Shown: positions 46,217 through 57,713 of the stretch, in pieces
Layout: each line of letters begins with the position of its first letter
Numbering within the stretch: the stretch's first letter is position 1
Assembly (NCBI GenBank): GCA_000277445.1
Contig: AJWJ01000022.1
Coordinates: 1-64,000 of the forward strand
Origin: Polysphondylium violaceum
Lineage: Eukaryota > Evosea > Eumycetozoa > Dictyosteliales > Dictyosteliaceae
DNA length: 64,000 nucleotides
Direction: 5' to 3'
Translations under genes and position numbers: made by a program
Notes under the pieces: generated by a model
Databases searched by the model: none
What the model was told of the DNA's origin: nothing
The model's input: only the letters and a program-made list of their open reading frames with translations

Positions 46217-49200
46217 ATATACATTTTTATTTTTTCATTTTTAGATTGAGAGCCAACTTGATAGGTTTGAATAATATTATTATTATTATTATTGTGACTA
46301 TTTTGTAAATATTCATTTCTTATGACTTGTTGATAACTATCTTTGATTTTATCCATATCCAAATCAAAGGAATTATTGTCGTCGTTCATTTGTGACGGTT
46401 TGGATTGTGACATCTTTAATAAAGATTTTGTCAACTTTTTATAAGGAGTACCAGATGGAATTTCAATATCCCGGTTTATTGGGACTTGACGACTTAGAGG
46501 GATCTCACCAAATCTAAGATCGCATTGAAATTGGAATGGCACAATTTTAGTTAATCCATTTTTAGATTTCTATGTGTTGAAATATTATTATTAATATTTA
46601 TGTGTATTTAAAAGTATATAGAATAAAGTTTAAAACTTACCCATTTTTGTGAAATAATTGAAAGTCTTTTTCTTTCTTGTCTTGTAGTTGTTGCTGTATT
46701 GTTTGCTATCTTTGTTATTTCATTTGCTATAGAATTTAAAAAGTCTTTAGTAGAAACCTTTTTAGAAAACAAAGGACTAATAGGAATAGTAATTGATCTT
46801 CTTCTTTTTTTTTGATTTGTTAATTTATCATTTTTCTTTTTTACCACCTTTTGTGGCTGTTGCTGTTGCTGTTTCTGTTGTTGTTGTTGTTGTTGTACTT
46901 GAGAGTTGTTAATTGGTTTTCTTTCAACTTGCTTTTTAACTACTTGTTTTTCATTCAACTTTACTCTATTTGAAATATTCTTTTTATTATTGATGTTATT
47001 TATTACTGGATTCGCCTTTACTGACTTTATTGTTGTTGGTTTACTAGTATTGTTTAATCCCAATACTTGATTTAATTTGTTTTCAATTTGGATATTCTTT
47101 AATTTGTTTTCAATTTGACTATTGTTTAATTGATTTTTTGTTGTTGCTGTTGGAAGTGCTTTTAATACTTTTTCTTGCCTTTGTTGAATTAACTCTTGTT
47201 GTTGCTTTTGTTGTTGAACTAACTCTTGTTGTTTCACCTTTTCAATTCTATTCTTTTCTTTTAATTGTAATTGTTTTAATTTCATTTCTTCTTGTCTCTT
47301 TATCTCTTGTAATTTTTGCAAAGCTTTTTTCTTTTTTAACTCTTCGGTGTTGTCCAATTTTTTCTTAAATTCTAAATCTGCCAACACCTTTTTATTTACT
47401 TTTGGTTCTGATTGTAGTTTAGATTGTAAAGTTGGTGGTTTTGGTTGAGACTCTAATTTTGGGGTTGGTTTGATTTGTGTTTGTGTGAGTTGAGAGGGTT
47501 GAACTACTTTAGATTGAAAAACTGGTGGTTGTTTAAATCCAGTAAATGAAATAGGTTGTTGTGGTTGTAGTTGTTTTGACTCAAGTGATTGAATTTTTTG
47601 TAAGAGGTGGTGTTGCTCTTGATGAGGTTGTAGCCAATCAATTGAATCTTTTGTGATTGGTTTTGGTTGTTCTACTTTTATTGTTGAGGCTAATGCTGTT
47701 GTTGGTCTTTTTACTAAAGTTGCTGTTGTTGTTGTTGTAATGGGACGACCATTATTTACATTTATCTTTCTTTCAGCCAATTGTTGAGGTTTAGACAATG
47801 GTCTCTTTTGAATATTATTAAGAGAGGGTTGAGTAGTTTGTCTTTGTTGCTGTTGCTGCTGTGGAGGACTGTGCTTTAATAATTCTTGTTGTTTTAAAAA
47901 CTCTTGTTTCTGATGAAACTCTTGTTGTTTTTTAAATTCCAATTCAGTGATTCTTTGTAACTCATTTTGTCTCTCTTGAATTGCGATAAACTCTTGTTTT
48001 CTTTTTTCTTCTTCTACCTTTCTTCTCTCTTCATCTTCTTGTCTTTTTATTTGCTCTAATCTCACCATCTCTTGATATTTCAACATGTCTTGATGTCTTT
48101 TTAATTGTTCTTGTTTAGCTTTCTCTTCATTTTGTTGTCTCAAGATTTCTTGTTGTTCTTGATGTTTTTTCTGTTGCTCTTGTTGTTTGGAAATCTCTTC
48201 CTGATGTCTTTTCATAATATCACTAGAGGTTGTGGATATTTTATTAAATTGTAAAATATTCTTTAAATTATCAAATCTTTGTCGAATAGTTGATTTTGTT
48301 GAAGAGTTGTTGCTATTGAAACTACTGTTATTACTATTGAAGCTAATATTTCCATTACTATTATTATTATTATTTTCATCCGATTGTTGTTGATTTTCTT
48401 GTTGTTGATGTTTGAGTCTTAGTTCAGCCATTTCAATTTGTTTTTGAAGATTAGAAGTATTTGGATTGGATTGAATAATATTGATCTCTTGTTGTTGTTT
48501 TTGTAAAGAGGATGGTGGACTTTTATATGGTGAAGTGCTGTTATTTAGTTGGTCTTCAAAAGTGACAGTCATCTTTGCTTTTTTAGAGGTAGATCTTCCC
48601 TCTGAATCACGAGTCATCAATATAGTTTTTCTCTTGTTATTAGTGTTTGATAAATCATTTTCACTATTACCAGGTTGATCCACCGACAATTGTTTAATAC
48701 TGTCCATATGACGATTAATGCTACCCATTAACTGATTACATTTTGCTATGTTATCATTACTCGTAGTTGTTGGTGTAGCTATTATGTTACTGATATTCTT
48801 TAATGGTGTATTGAATTTAATGTGATCAGATTGATTACAAGAAGTTTGAATTTTAGGTGGAAAAAGGATTGGATAAGTGATAGATTCATTTCCAGTCTTA
48901 TTATTACTAATATTCTTTAATGATCCAATATTATTTACAGTTTGATTTAATTTTGATTTGACATTATTATTTGTATTAATATTATTAGTGGTAGGAGTAA
49001 AAGTACTGGCTCGATGAATAATCTTTTTTTTCTGTTGAGATTCTGGTATTCGATCTAGATTAATTTAGTGATAATGTTAGCAAGTTCACCAATATTAATA
49101 ACAATAAAAATAGTTACTATTAAACCAATGATCAGAATTAGTTGTAGACATTGACGATGAGCCAAACTCTGTGTATTTGGGAGCATCAAACTCTAGTTTA

Positions 49201-49223
49201 GAATCTCTAAACTCTTGCATCAT
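46213..49223 (-). CDS. TPX2-like spindle assembly / Aurora kinase activator
   Basis: Three exons (49118-49223, 46641-49054, 46213-46569) give 958 aa. The N-terminus reads KLEFDAPKYTEF then SDHWFN. It matches the Aurora-binding signature of TPX2 (DAP…F…D.WF) in order and spacing. FNTPLKNISN and similar TP/K motifs follow. Most of the protein is Gln/Lys/Glu coiled coil with Gln runs and repeated KRQEEMKLKQL-type segments. The short last exon begins KSKNGLTKIVPFQFQCDLRF, reminiscent of TPX2-family PF.F..e.R motifs. TPX2 targets Aurora A to spindle microtubules. This assignment rests mainly on the N-terminal 35 residues, so other coiled-coil proteins remain possible. Confidence 0.6.
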
Positions 49224-49430
49224 TTTACCACTAGTCTAGTGCACTGTATCAATGTACGAGTAATAGGATATGCACACACTAATCAATCTTTTGTGATAAA
49301 TCTACTTTTTTTTCATTTTCCCTTTCCAAACTTTTTTTGGCGCAATTTTTGAAATTTTTTTCAAAAAATGATGGGAATAAATCAACGGTTTCTTGTTTTT
49401 TTATCACTAGTGCAATATCTCTAATTAACA

Positions 49431-49810
49431 ATGAAAATGTAAGATATCTGACATAACATCACAACATACATACACACTACTAATATTGATACAATACGCA
49501 CACACACAATGTAAGCTCAAAACAAGAAAAAGAAGAGATCATTACAAACTTTGAGGTGTTGACACTCTTGAAAAACAAAAGAAGATTAAAGGGACAAGTT
49601 CTTTTAAATGAATTTTTAAATACCGTTGTCAGATATCTCGACACAACCCCTGCAGCAAAAGAAACAATAGATACTGTTATTGAATGTAAAAAAGCATTAT
49701 CTGATCCATCCAAATACAATCCACCTATATTAAAAGCTGAAGTATTACAAATTTTAAATATAGCTCCTTCTTCTGAAGTCGAAGTACATCTTGTAAGTAG
49801 TAGTAATAGT

Positions 49811-49846
<36 letters not shown>

Positions 49847-50029
49847 ATTATTGTGTGGTTTTTAAATAGTGATTAGACTAACTCGTTTTTCCTATTGTAT
49901 ATAATATAATGCCCACAGATTGTAGAAGATTGTGAAGATAGATATGAGCCTTATATACCATCAGATATATTATCAGATATTAAAGGTACTCTTAAAGATG
50001 CAGTTGTTAGAGATAAAGAATTATTGTAA
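49431..50029 (+). CDS. rpc9: RNA polymerase III subunit RPC9 (CRCP)
   Basis: Forms the stalk of RNA polymerase III with RPC8. Three exons (49431-49438, 49516-49792, 49919-50029) give 131 aa, the family's normal length. The protein starts MKISKQEKEE, then NFEVLTLLKNKRRLKG, TVVRYLDTTPAAKE, LKAEVLQILNIAPSSEVEVH and LIVEDCEDRYEP, as in RPC9/RPB4-like proteins. The 8-nt first exon (ATGAAAAT) was chosen because the second exon has no in-frame ATG and the join restores a sensible start. Intron 2 holds a GTT repeat (49814-49848). The gene shares a 207-bp bidirectional promoter with the TPX2-like gene. Confidence 0.85.
49814..49848. repeat. GTT trinucleotide repeat in RPC9 intron 2
   Basis: About eleven GTT units inside the intron. 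As translated sequence it would give a poly-Val run, which is not expected in RPC9. Confidence 0.85.
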
Positions 50030-50260
50030 ATATGTAAACTTTTATTAAAAATAGGTATAGTGTATTATGTACATGTAATCAAAAAGGATACTACGCTTAT
50101 GCTACACATACAAATGACATACACACACATATATGATATGAATTATATGATATTATATTTATACATTTTATTAAATAAATAAGGTTTGTTTGTTTGTTTG
50201 TTTTCTTTTTTATAGAAAGAAGAAAACATGATACTATACTATACGATACTATACTGCTCT

Positions 50261-51269
50261 TTAAGATCTTTTAATTGCACCTCTATGATTACCCATTCTA
50301 CTAATCCTTTTAATTTCATTATCATCACTATTGTTGTTATTTTGCTCAGAAGTAGGGGAAGAAGATGTTTTTATATTTGATTCAGGAGGAGAAGATTGTG
50401 ATGACGATGGTGATGATGGACTATTATTAATATTGTTGTTATTATTACTACTACTACTACTGGGTATAGACATTGGTGGTGATTTTTGTAGTGGCGATGA
50501 AGACAATGGTGTTGTAATTGGTTGGATGGAAGACATTGATCGTTGTAATTGTTTAGGATTCGATTCTAATGAAGATAGAGATGATTGTCTAGTTAACTGA
50601 GGATCAATAACAATAGATCTTCTAGTTTTAGGCAAAAAAGTTGTAAGAGGAGACGACGATAACGGGGATCCCGACACCACTGCAGTAGTAAAAGATGATG
50701 CTATTGTTTGTATTGGTGTTGATAGTGGTGTTGGTGGTGGTGGCAACAACGATTCCTCTGTCACATCCCTACAATCCAATGAAATACCCGATAAGCTGAG
50801 TATAGATAAAAACTGATCTATGATTAAATATACTATTAGTACTTACATCCACATACATATACATATACACACAGACAATATTAATAATAATACTTACAGA
50901 ACGATAATGTGGTGGTTGTATTGAACACCAATAGCTTTTCAAAATCAATGGTTTGGATAGATTGTGCTAGAGAGGATGACATGATAGGCTTGTGCATGGC
51001 AACACCACCACCGCCATCCTGTAGTTTCTCTTGTTGCACATATAGAGTAAAGTCATTGCTATCGATATATCCTTTTAAACTTTTATCTATTTTGTTAAAT
51101 ATCTTTTCAAAAATAATAATCTCTTTAATTGAAAATCTATTACTCTATCGGGGCATTATGAGATCGCGATCGATCGAAAATTAATAAGTAATCGGAGATA
51201 TTACACTATCACAATATTTACAATTAAAAATGGTTCAGACAAAGCAATGAGTTCTTTGGGTACCACCAT
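50261..51269 (-). CDS. Ser-rich protein with N-terminal EF-hand-like segment
   Basis: Three exons (51222-51269, 50898-51144, 50261-50817) join in phase to 283 aa. The start is MVVPKELIALSEPFLI. Residues 17-110 are structured, and FEKIFNKIDKSLKGYIDSND resembles a degenerate EF-hand: loop positions 1, 3, 6 and 8 fit, position 12 is Asp instead of Glu. A second half-motif lies near IDFEKLLVFN…FYQFLSI. Residues 115-283 are Ser/Pro/Asn low complexity with likely phosphosites (RRSIVID, RQSSLSSLE). An in-frame TAG just before exon 2 falls inside intron 1. Calcium binding is doubtful and the family is not recognised. Confidence 0.6.
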
Positions 51270-51832
51270 TTATGTCTATTTACTATATCTATTATTTATT
51301 TATTTATTTTATCTATATACACATGCAAACACATACACCAAATACAGCAGTGATGTATTTTTTAGAGAGGGAAAAAAACACATGGACCCCCCACCCACCC
51401 AAACAACACTAAATTTTAGATTTTTTTCTGAAAATTTTTAATTTTTTGCAGATTTTTGTTCCAATCAAGATAAGAGTGGAATTTGTGGTAATTATGATGA
51501 AAAAAGTACAAATGACGATTGACTTCCTTTAAAAGAAAGATATTTATTCTTTTTCAAAGTAAGATACATTATTATTTTGTTTATGTTTATTATTTGTTGT
51601 TGCTTGTTGTTTAATCAATTAGTCAACCAATAAATAAATGGATTTGATGGGAAGGAGTGGGAGGGAGGTTGTGGGGATTAATGGAATAATGAATGGTTGA
51701 TGTGAGGGCATTGTTCATCTAGATACATATATTGAAATCGATAATGTTTTAACTCTACTACTACCACTATTATTACATTTAATATTATATATATACGAGT
51801 ATTATTATTATTGTTGTTGTTGTGAAAAACAC
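51270..51832. other. Intergenic, no gene seen
   Basis: AT-rich DNA between the EF-hand-like gene and the Mpv17-family gene (both minus strand). It includes TTTA repeats near 51290-51310, a C-rich patch GGACCCCCCACCCACCC (51384-51400), a possible G-box-like element, and GTT/GTTG repeats near 51812. Confidence 0.5.
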
Positions 51833-52475
51833 TTAATGACTGTAATTTGTATTTGCTAAAAATGCAGTCCAGGCAATATTAAATAAATTCATCATTGTCA
51901 CTCTTTGACTATTGGGTATATATTTAAAAGAGAAAATATTAAAAATAGGCCACACTGAACAATCGACCAAATAAGTAAACAACCAATCTTTTTTAAGTTT
52001 GTCTTTGATTTCAGCCCAACTTTTAAATTCTAAAAGTCCTAATCCAGTGAAAAATACAGCATCGAAAAGAGGTGCGCACAATATTTGATCCAATACGGAT
52101 TTGATGATAATGTGTCTTGTGTTTTTCTTTGGGAATGATGTATCCAATATATTATACCAATAATGAAATGTGGGTCCTGTTATAAAGAATCCAAAAATAG
52201 CCATTCTAGTTGCTCTAGCCCATTGAAAAGGTTGTTTATCTTCATCTTTTCTATTGAAATTTTCAATACCTTGTGATATAGAATCTGAAATAAAATATAA
52301 TGTTCCTGAGGTTACTGCCTATAAGGTAATGATTGAATATTAATATCTAAAGGAGGACTCGGAAATGGTATAAATATGAATCTATCTATATTACTTTTGT
52401 AATTACTGGCCGATTATGAAGAGCAGATATATATTGAGATTGTGCAGATTTTAAAATTCGAAAAAATCTACTCAT
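51833..52475 (-). CDS. Mpv17/PXMP2 family membrane protein
   Basis: Two exons (52395-52475, 51833-52318) give 188 aa. Family landmarks in order are: the start MSRFFRILKSAQSQYISAL; TSGTLYFISDSISQ; RATRMAIFGFFITGPTFHYW; KSVLDQILCAPLFDAVFF; and the signature WAEIKDKLKKDWLFTYLVDC followed by VWPIFNIFSFKYIP. Four membrane segments are expected. Relatives sit in the peroxisomal membrane (PXMP2/PMP22) or the inner mitochondrial membrane (MPV17) and act as channels or in mitochondrial DNA maintenance. The basic N-terminus does not decide between them. Confidence 0.9.
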
Positions 52476-53061
52476 TATAACGATAGGGTATTAATGATTA
52501 TGATGGTGTGAGTGTGATGAAGATGATCAAGTGATGAGAGAAACAATAACAACAAGATTAATATAGTTGAGTTTATTACTTTTTTTTGTCACAAAAATGA
52601 AAAAACAAACAGCAATGATGATGATAGAGGATGATATTAATGGTGTGTCTCTGTCGTTATTTGAAGGCTCTTGTTCAAAGAGATTTGGTAAATGGTGTAA
52701 TTAGCGCGCGTGTGAGATCTCAATAAGAGTGTTCCATCGAGATTATATTATACTATATTAAAAAAGAGTACCAACAATAGCAAACAACAACAATATAGAA
52801 AAGAGAGAAAAGAAAAAAGTAAAAAATTATTCCAAACGAGCCCGAGGTCCTCTCGCACAGGCGTTCCTTATGACATAATTATGCAGCAAAAAAAAATTCA
52901 AAAAAAAATTACAAAAAAATAAATTTCATTTTTTGAAAAAACGCGTGCGACGTTCTCCAAAGGGTAAATTTAATAATTTTCAAAGAAGAGCCCTACACAG
53001 TGGACGATGTCCATCGTTTGATACATAATCATGATTGTTGTTATTGTTGGAATTTATTAAT
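52476..53061. other. Intergenic region with small GC-rich islands
   Basis: About 590 bp upstream of the Mpv17-family gene. In otherwise AT-rich DNA there are three GC-rich patches: about 52703-52716 (GCGCGCGTGTGAG), 52837-52866 (CGAGCCCGAGGTCCTCTCGC), and 52941-52953 (ACGCGTGCGACG). They could be regulatory or part of a small RNA. No gene was seen. Confidence 0.4.
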
Positions 53062-54985
53062 TTACAATGATTGAGTATTTTTTAATAACCATTGATGAGC
53101 TTTGGTGTTGTGGGAAAGAGTTGGGAGCACCTTTTCTCTGATTTCTTGGTAGTATTGATTGATGAGGGCAATTTCTTGGGCGTTGAGCATCGAGAGATTG
53201 ATCAATTTACGTTCATAGGGGACAAGGGTGACGTTTTCAAAACCAAGGAAGGTGCCATTGTTGAATGGGGTCTGTACAGGTTGAGTGATCATAACGTTTT
53301 CAATTCTGATACCAAAGGCGCCGCTTTCATAGTAGCCTGGCTCGTTGGTGAGAGTCATGCCTGGCTGGAGGACGGCGGGATTGGCAACGTTACGGAAACT
53401 GATGCCTTGGGGACCTTCGTGCACATTTAAAAAGGATCCAACACCGTGGCCAGTGCCATGGGCAAAATCAAGTCCGACCTCCCAGAGAGGAACACGGGCA
53501 ATGGTGTCGAGGTCTCTGCCACTGCAACGGTTAGGGAACTTGACCAAACTGATGCCCAAGTGGCCCTTGAGCACACGGGTGTAGCAGTCAATCTCGTGTT
53601 GGGTTGGGGCGCCATAATGGAGTGTACGTGTGACATCGGTAGTACCGTCCAAATACTGGCCGCCGCTGTCGACTAAATACATACCTTTGGTGATGGTGAG
53701 ACAGGTCTCTGGCTCGGGTTTGTAGTGGATGATGGCACCGTTAGAGTTGATGCTCGAGATGGTGTCAAAGCTGAGACTGACAAAATCTGCTTTGCTCTTT
53801 CTAAACGATTCCAACTTTTCGGCGACAGTGTATTCGTTGAGGGTTTGTGTGTTTTTCTCAACAATTTCCTCTTCCAACCAGGCGAGATACTCGATGAGGG
53901 CCGAAGCATCCCTGATGTGGCAGTTTCTGAATCCCTGAATCTCTGTTTGGTTCTTGATGCTCTTGGCCAAGAGAATTGGATTGGATTTCTCTTTGTAGAT
54001 TTGGTTGGGTGCCACAGAGTTAAAGATGGCAAAACTGGATCTGGGATCAATCCAAACACCGGCGCTCGAGTCTTTTTCCTTGAGGCTCTCTAAAAATGGA
54101 AACACGTCATTGTATGGTTGGATTTCGGTGCCCTTGGGGAGATTTGATTTGGTTTCTTGGCTCAATTTGCTCTCGTCGATAAAGAGGATGATATTGTCTT
54201 TACCAATGACAAGGTATGATAAAAATACTGGATTAAAGCTGATATCTGAACCACGGAGATTAAGTGCCCATGCAATTTCATCCAATGCAGACACAACCAT
54301 GTATTTGGTGTCTACTTTGGCCATTTCTTTTCTAATATCTTGGATTTTGGAATCACTGCTTTGTCCGCTGTATTTCTCTTGTAAAAAGAATACTGGATTC
54401 TTGGGATACTCTGGAATCTCTTCTTGATCTTTAAAACTCTCTCTTACGCAATCTATGAGATTCTCTTTAATGTCTACAACCAATTTAATGTTTTTCTTTT
54501 TAAATGAAGAGACCATTGAATCATAATATCCCTTTGAAATGAGTCTTGGATCAACACCAACTTGAGAATCTTGTTTCAAGTGCTATATTATATCGTGTTA
54601 ATAATGACATTCATGAATGAGTAACTATAACTATATCTATATATACCATTGATAGCCATTCAGATACAGTTGGCTCACCAGCTACTCTGTCTTTCATCAC
54701 CTTCCATGATGGATCCAGTTGTTTGTCAGCTTGTAACCAGTATCTGCCATCAGTCCAGAGTAGTGATTGTTGGTGTGGTTGTTGCAAATCAGTGATAACG
54801 GCACAACCTGAGCTACCAGTGAAACCACTTATGTACTCTCTTCTCTTGTCTTTGACAGTGATATACTCACTTTGATGTGCATCTTCAGATGGTATGATAT
54901 AGGCATTCAACGAATACTTTTTCATCAACTCCAAGAGTTTATCCACTCTTTTTTGAATAGGGACAATAGATAGTTTAGTCATCAT
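53062..54985 (-). CDS. xpnpep1: X-prolyl aminopeptidase (aminopeptidase P)
   Basis: Metallopeptidase that removes the N-terminal residue from peptides with Pro at position 2. Two exons (54647-54985, 53062-54582) give 619 aa, like cytosolic XPNPEP1. The N-terminal creatinase-like domains have IPSEDAHQSEY, YISGFTGSSGCAVI and WTDGRYWLQA. The C-terminal pita-bread domain carries the metal ligands: two Asp in DSGGQYLDGTTDVTRT, His in HGTGHGVGSFLNVHEGP, and Glu in NEPGYYESGAFGIRIENV. No signal or mitochondrial peptide is apparent. The interior is GC-richer than the ends. Confidence 0.95.
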
Positions 54986-55180
54986 ATTATTACTGTTACT
55001 CTTACTATTATCTATCTATCTATCTCTGTACAAATAATAATAATGTTCAATTTCACACCCCAAGACATTTTTTCATTTTTTTTTCATTTGCACCAGAGAA
55101 AATGAAATTACAAAAAATAAAAAAAATTCAAAAAAATAAAGTTCACTCTTTTTGGTTTTGAACAAGTGTGATCAAAGAGT

Positions 55181-56009
55181 TTATTTGGTTTTATTTAAAG
55201 AGTCTCGGTAAGATTTCTTGAGTTCAAAGGTTTTGTGGTAGTGGAAATGGTCAACAAGATACTTATTATACATGTCATTATTTGAAATGTTTGTGATAGA
55301 TTTTTCATTTTCTATTTTGGTTTTTGAAAATGTCCTATCTGTAAGTGTTAGTATACTGGATACATTCAAGTTTTGGTCACATGTTAGAATATTTAACGTT
55401 GGTTTTCGATTAAATTGGGGATGAAGCACACCTCCATGAATCAGTGCATGGTTGATTTTATCAAAACCAATGATCGGGTTTAAATTAAAATGAAAGTTGG
55501 TTTTCCATTCTAAATCATTTGAAGATTTTTCTTGGTATAAAAAAGTACCATCATTGTTATTGTTGATTGATCTAAATTCTGAACCATTTAATCCAATGAC
55601 AATATCATCTTCTGATTGGTAGTCTATTAATACTGGGGCAAGTGCAGAGGCTGTTCCATCCTTTGTAATTGAGAATGTTAAAGAAATGGAATCTTAAGTT
55701 TTCATGTATGTTTTTATCACTTTTAAGTGCTTGAACCACTATAATATCCATTCCATTTAGTTTGATAAAATGGTTTAATATAAGATTTAAATCAAAACAA
55801 AAACCACCAGTTTTTTCAATTAATACTTTTCTTGTCATATGCTCAAATGTTATAGTCCCCCAACTACCATCCAATAATGTCAAGTTGTTGTAAGGAGTCT
55901 TTGATTGAAAAGCCTTCATTATTTTAGATATATCCTTCAAGTTTTTGATTTCGAAACTATGCGGAAAGTTTATATGGTCTAGAAATAATGTTTTAAAAGA
56001 ATCCATCAT
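55181..56009 (-). pseudogene. Broken arylamine N-acetyltransferase copy
   Basis: A tandem duplicate of the intact gene at 56859-57713. The 5' half encodes MMDSFKTLFLDHINFPHSFE through the catalytic-Cys region (KTGGFCFDLN) and the His region (LRFHFFNILNYKG). The frame then shifts near 55657-55660. Compared with the intact copy, about 26 nt are missing, which would encode KVCIVDVAA with the catalytic Asp. Downstream the second frame continues as good family sequence (TASALAPVLIDYQSEDDIVI … SYRDSLNKTK). Both halves remain otherwise open, so the loss looks recent. Sequencing error is the main alternative. An intron is unlikely because bases are missing, not added. Confidence 0.75.
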
Positions 56010-56858
56010 ATTTGTTGTTTAGTTTCTTTGGAATGGGAATATTTAAAGTGTAGATATTAATATTAAATCAAACTAGGAATGTAGAAAAAAAAGGGCATGT
56101 GCCATCATAATTTATACAAATGTATGCAGTAGACACAGATTTAAGTGCACATACCAATAAAGCTGTTTTACCAATTGAATAAAAAATATATTTAAAATCA
56201 CAATTATTTTCTACAGCAATTAATATTTCTAAAAATAAAGATTTTCTTTCTCTTTTTCATGGATTTTTTTTTTTATAATTAATTTAATTTCCTTCGAAAA
56301 ATAAATTCTAATCTATTCAGTTGTTAGTTTAACACTTTTTTATCTAAAGTAATAAAAAAAAGATTGTTTTTATTCTCGTTCAATAAATTCGTGGGAAAAT
56401 TTAAATTAAACTACCTTACCTATATTTATTATCGAAATGGATAACAATTAGAATTTTACATTGAATCGGTATTCTAATTTTTTTATATATGATTAATTGT
56501 TAATCCTGGTTTTTGGAAGCGAGTTATAATGAACAACACATAGTAAAGGTCTAACCTAAAATATTAATATTATTTTTTTGTCAAAAAAGCAATCCACAAA
56601 ATAAAAGTTTTAAAAGATGTATAAACATGAACAGCCACCAATTTCCTTCTAATTTTTTATACACAAGTATCAATTGTTAAGAAAAAATCAAATTTAAAGT
56701 TTTGTTTTAAATCTTAAGATTTTTTTTTTCCCGAACCACTCGAGGATCCTAAATTTAAGAAATGATTTTTTTCTTTCACCCATTACTAATTCATGCTTAT
56801 TTTATAAAAACTTCTTCAACATTTTACTGATAAAATAGATAAAGGGCAGTTTTTATTA
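56010..56858. other. Spacer between the two NAT copies
   Basis: About 850 bp of AT-rich DNA, presumably the promoter of the broken copy and 3' flank of the intact copy. No gene, repeat or RNA was recognised. Confidence 0.6.
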
Positions 56859-57713
56859 TTATATAGGCTTATTTAAAGAATCATGGTATGATTGTTTAAT
56901 TTCAAAAGATTTTCCATAGTTAAATTGATTTTGTAAATAACTATTAAACATTTGGTTATTTTCAATTTTTTTTTTGGTTTTTTGATTTTCTTTTTTGGTT
57001 TTTGTAAATGAAGAATCGGTGAGTGTAAATATACTGGATACCTTTAAACTTTTATCAGCTGTTAAAATATTAACCAGTGGCCTTTGATTAAAATAAGAAT
57101 GTTTTACACCACCATAAAATTGTGCATGATGAAATTCATCCAACCCAATGACTGGTCTTAAATTAAAATGATAGATAGTTTTCCATTCTCTATCATTGGG
57201 AGATTTGGTTTGATATAAAAAGGTACCATGGGTATGCTTTATGGATCTACATTGGTTTCCATTTAATCCAATAACAATATCCTTTTCGGATTGGCAATCT
57301 ATTACTACAGGTTGGAGGGGAGAAGCAGAGCCAGCAGCTACATCGACAATACACACTTTTCCATTGTAATTCAGAATGTTGAGGAAATGGAATCTTAGGT
57401 TTTCGTGTAAATTTTTATCACTTTTAAAAGCTTTTACCAATTTAACATTCATACCATTTACTTTCATAAAATGATTCAATACTGAATTTAATTGATAACA
57501 AAAACCTCCTGTTTTTTCAATTAATACTTTTTTTGTAATTTTATCAAAAGTTTCAATGCCCCAGCTACCATCCAAAATATTTAAATTGTTGTAAGGAGTT
57601 GTTGATTGAAATGCCTTCATTATTTTGGACAAATCTTTCAAGTTGTTGATTCTAAAGTTTTGAGGAAACTTTACATGTTCCAAAAATAAATTTTTAAAAA
57701 TATTTACATACAT
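56859..57713 (-). CDS. Arylamine N-acetyltransferase (NAT) family protein
   Basis: Transfers acetyl from acetyl-CoA to arylamines or related substrates. Single exon, 284 aa, typical NAT size. The catalytic triad is visible at family spacing: Cys72 (KTGGFCYQLN), His109 (LRFHFLNIL) and Asp124 (VCIVDVAAG). Family landmarks around them include PYNNLNILDG near the start and YHFNLRPVIGLDEFHHAQFY in domain two. Animal enzymes read RGG.C.E.N; the Gln at 74 replaces the common Glu. No intron. NATs are common in bacteria and fungi and patchy in protists, so ancestry by transfer is possible but untested. A second, broken copy lies downstream. Confidence 0.85.
   Translation of the reverse strand: MYVNIFKNLFLEHVKFPQNFRINNLKDLSKIMKAFQSTTPYNNLNILDGSWGIETFDKITKKVLIEKTGGFCYQLNSVLNHFMKVNGMNVKLVKAFKSDKNLHENLRFHFLNILNYNGKVCIVDVAAGSASPLQPVVIDCQSEKDIVIGLNGNQCRSIKHTHGTFLYQTKSPNDREWKTIYHFNLRPVIGLDEFHHAQFYGGVKHSYFNQRPLVNILTADKSLKVSSIFTLTDSSFTKTKKENQKTKKKIENNQMFNSYLQNQFNYGKSFEIKQSYHDSLNKPI

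Noticed and set aside
51140-51160. In-frame TAG upstream of EF-hand-like exon 2, suggesting a pseudogene
   Set aside because: An acceptor directly after this TAG and an upstream ATG exon with a GT donor give a clean open gene.
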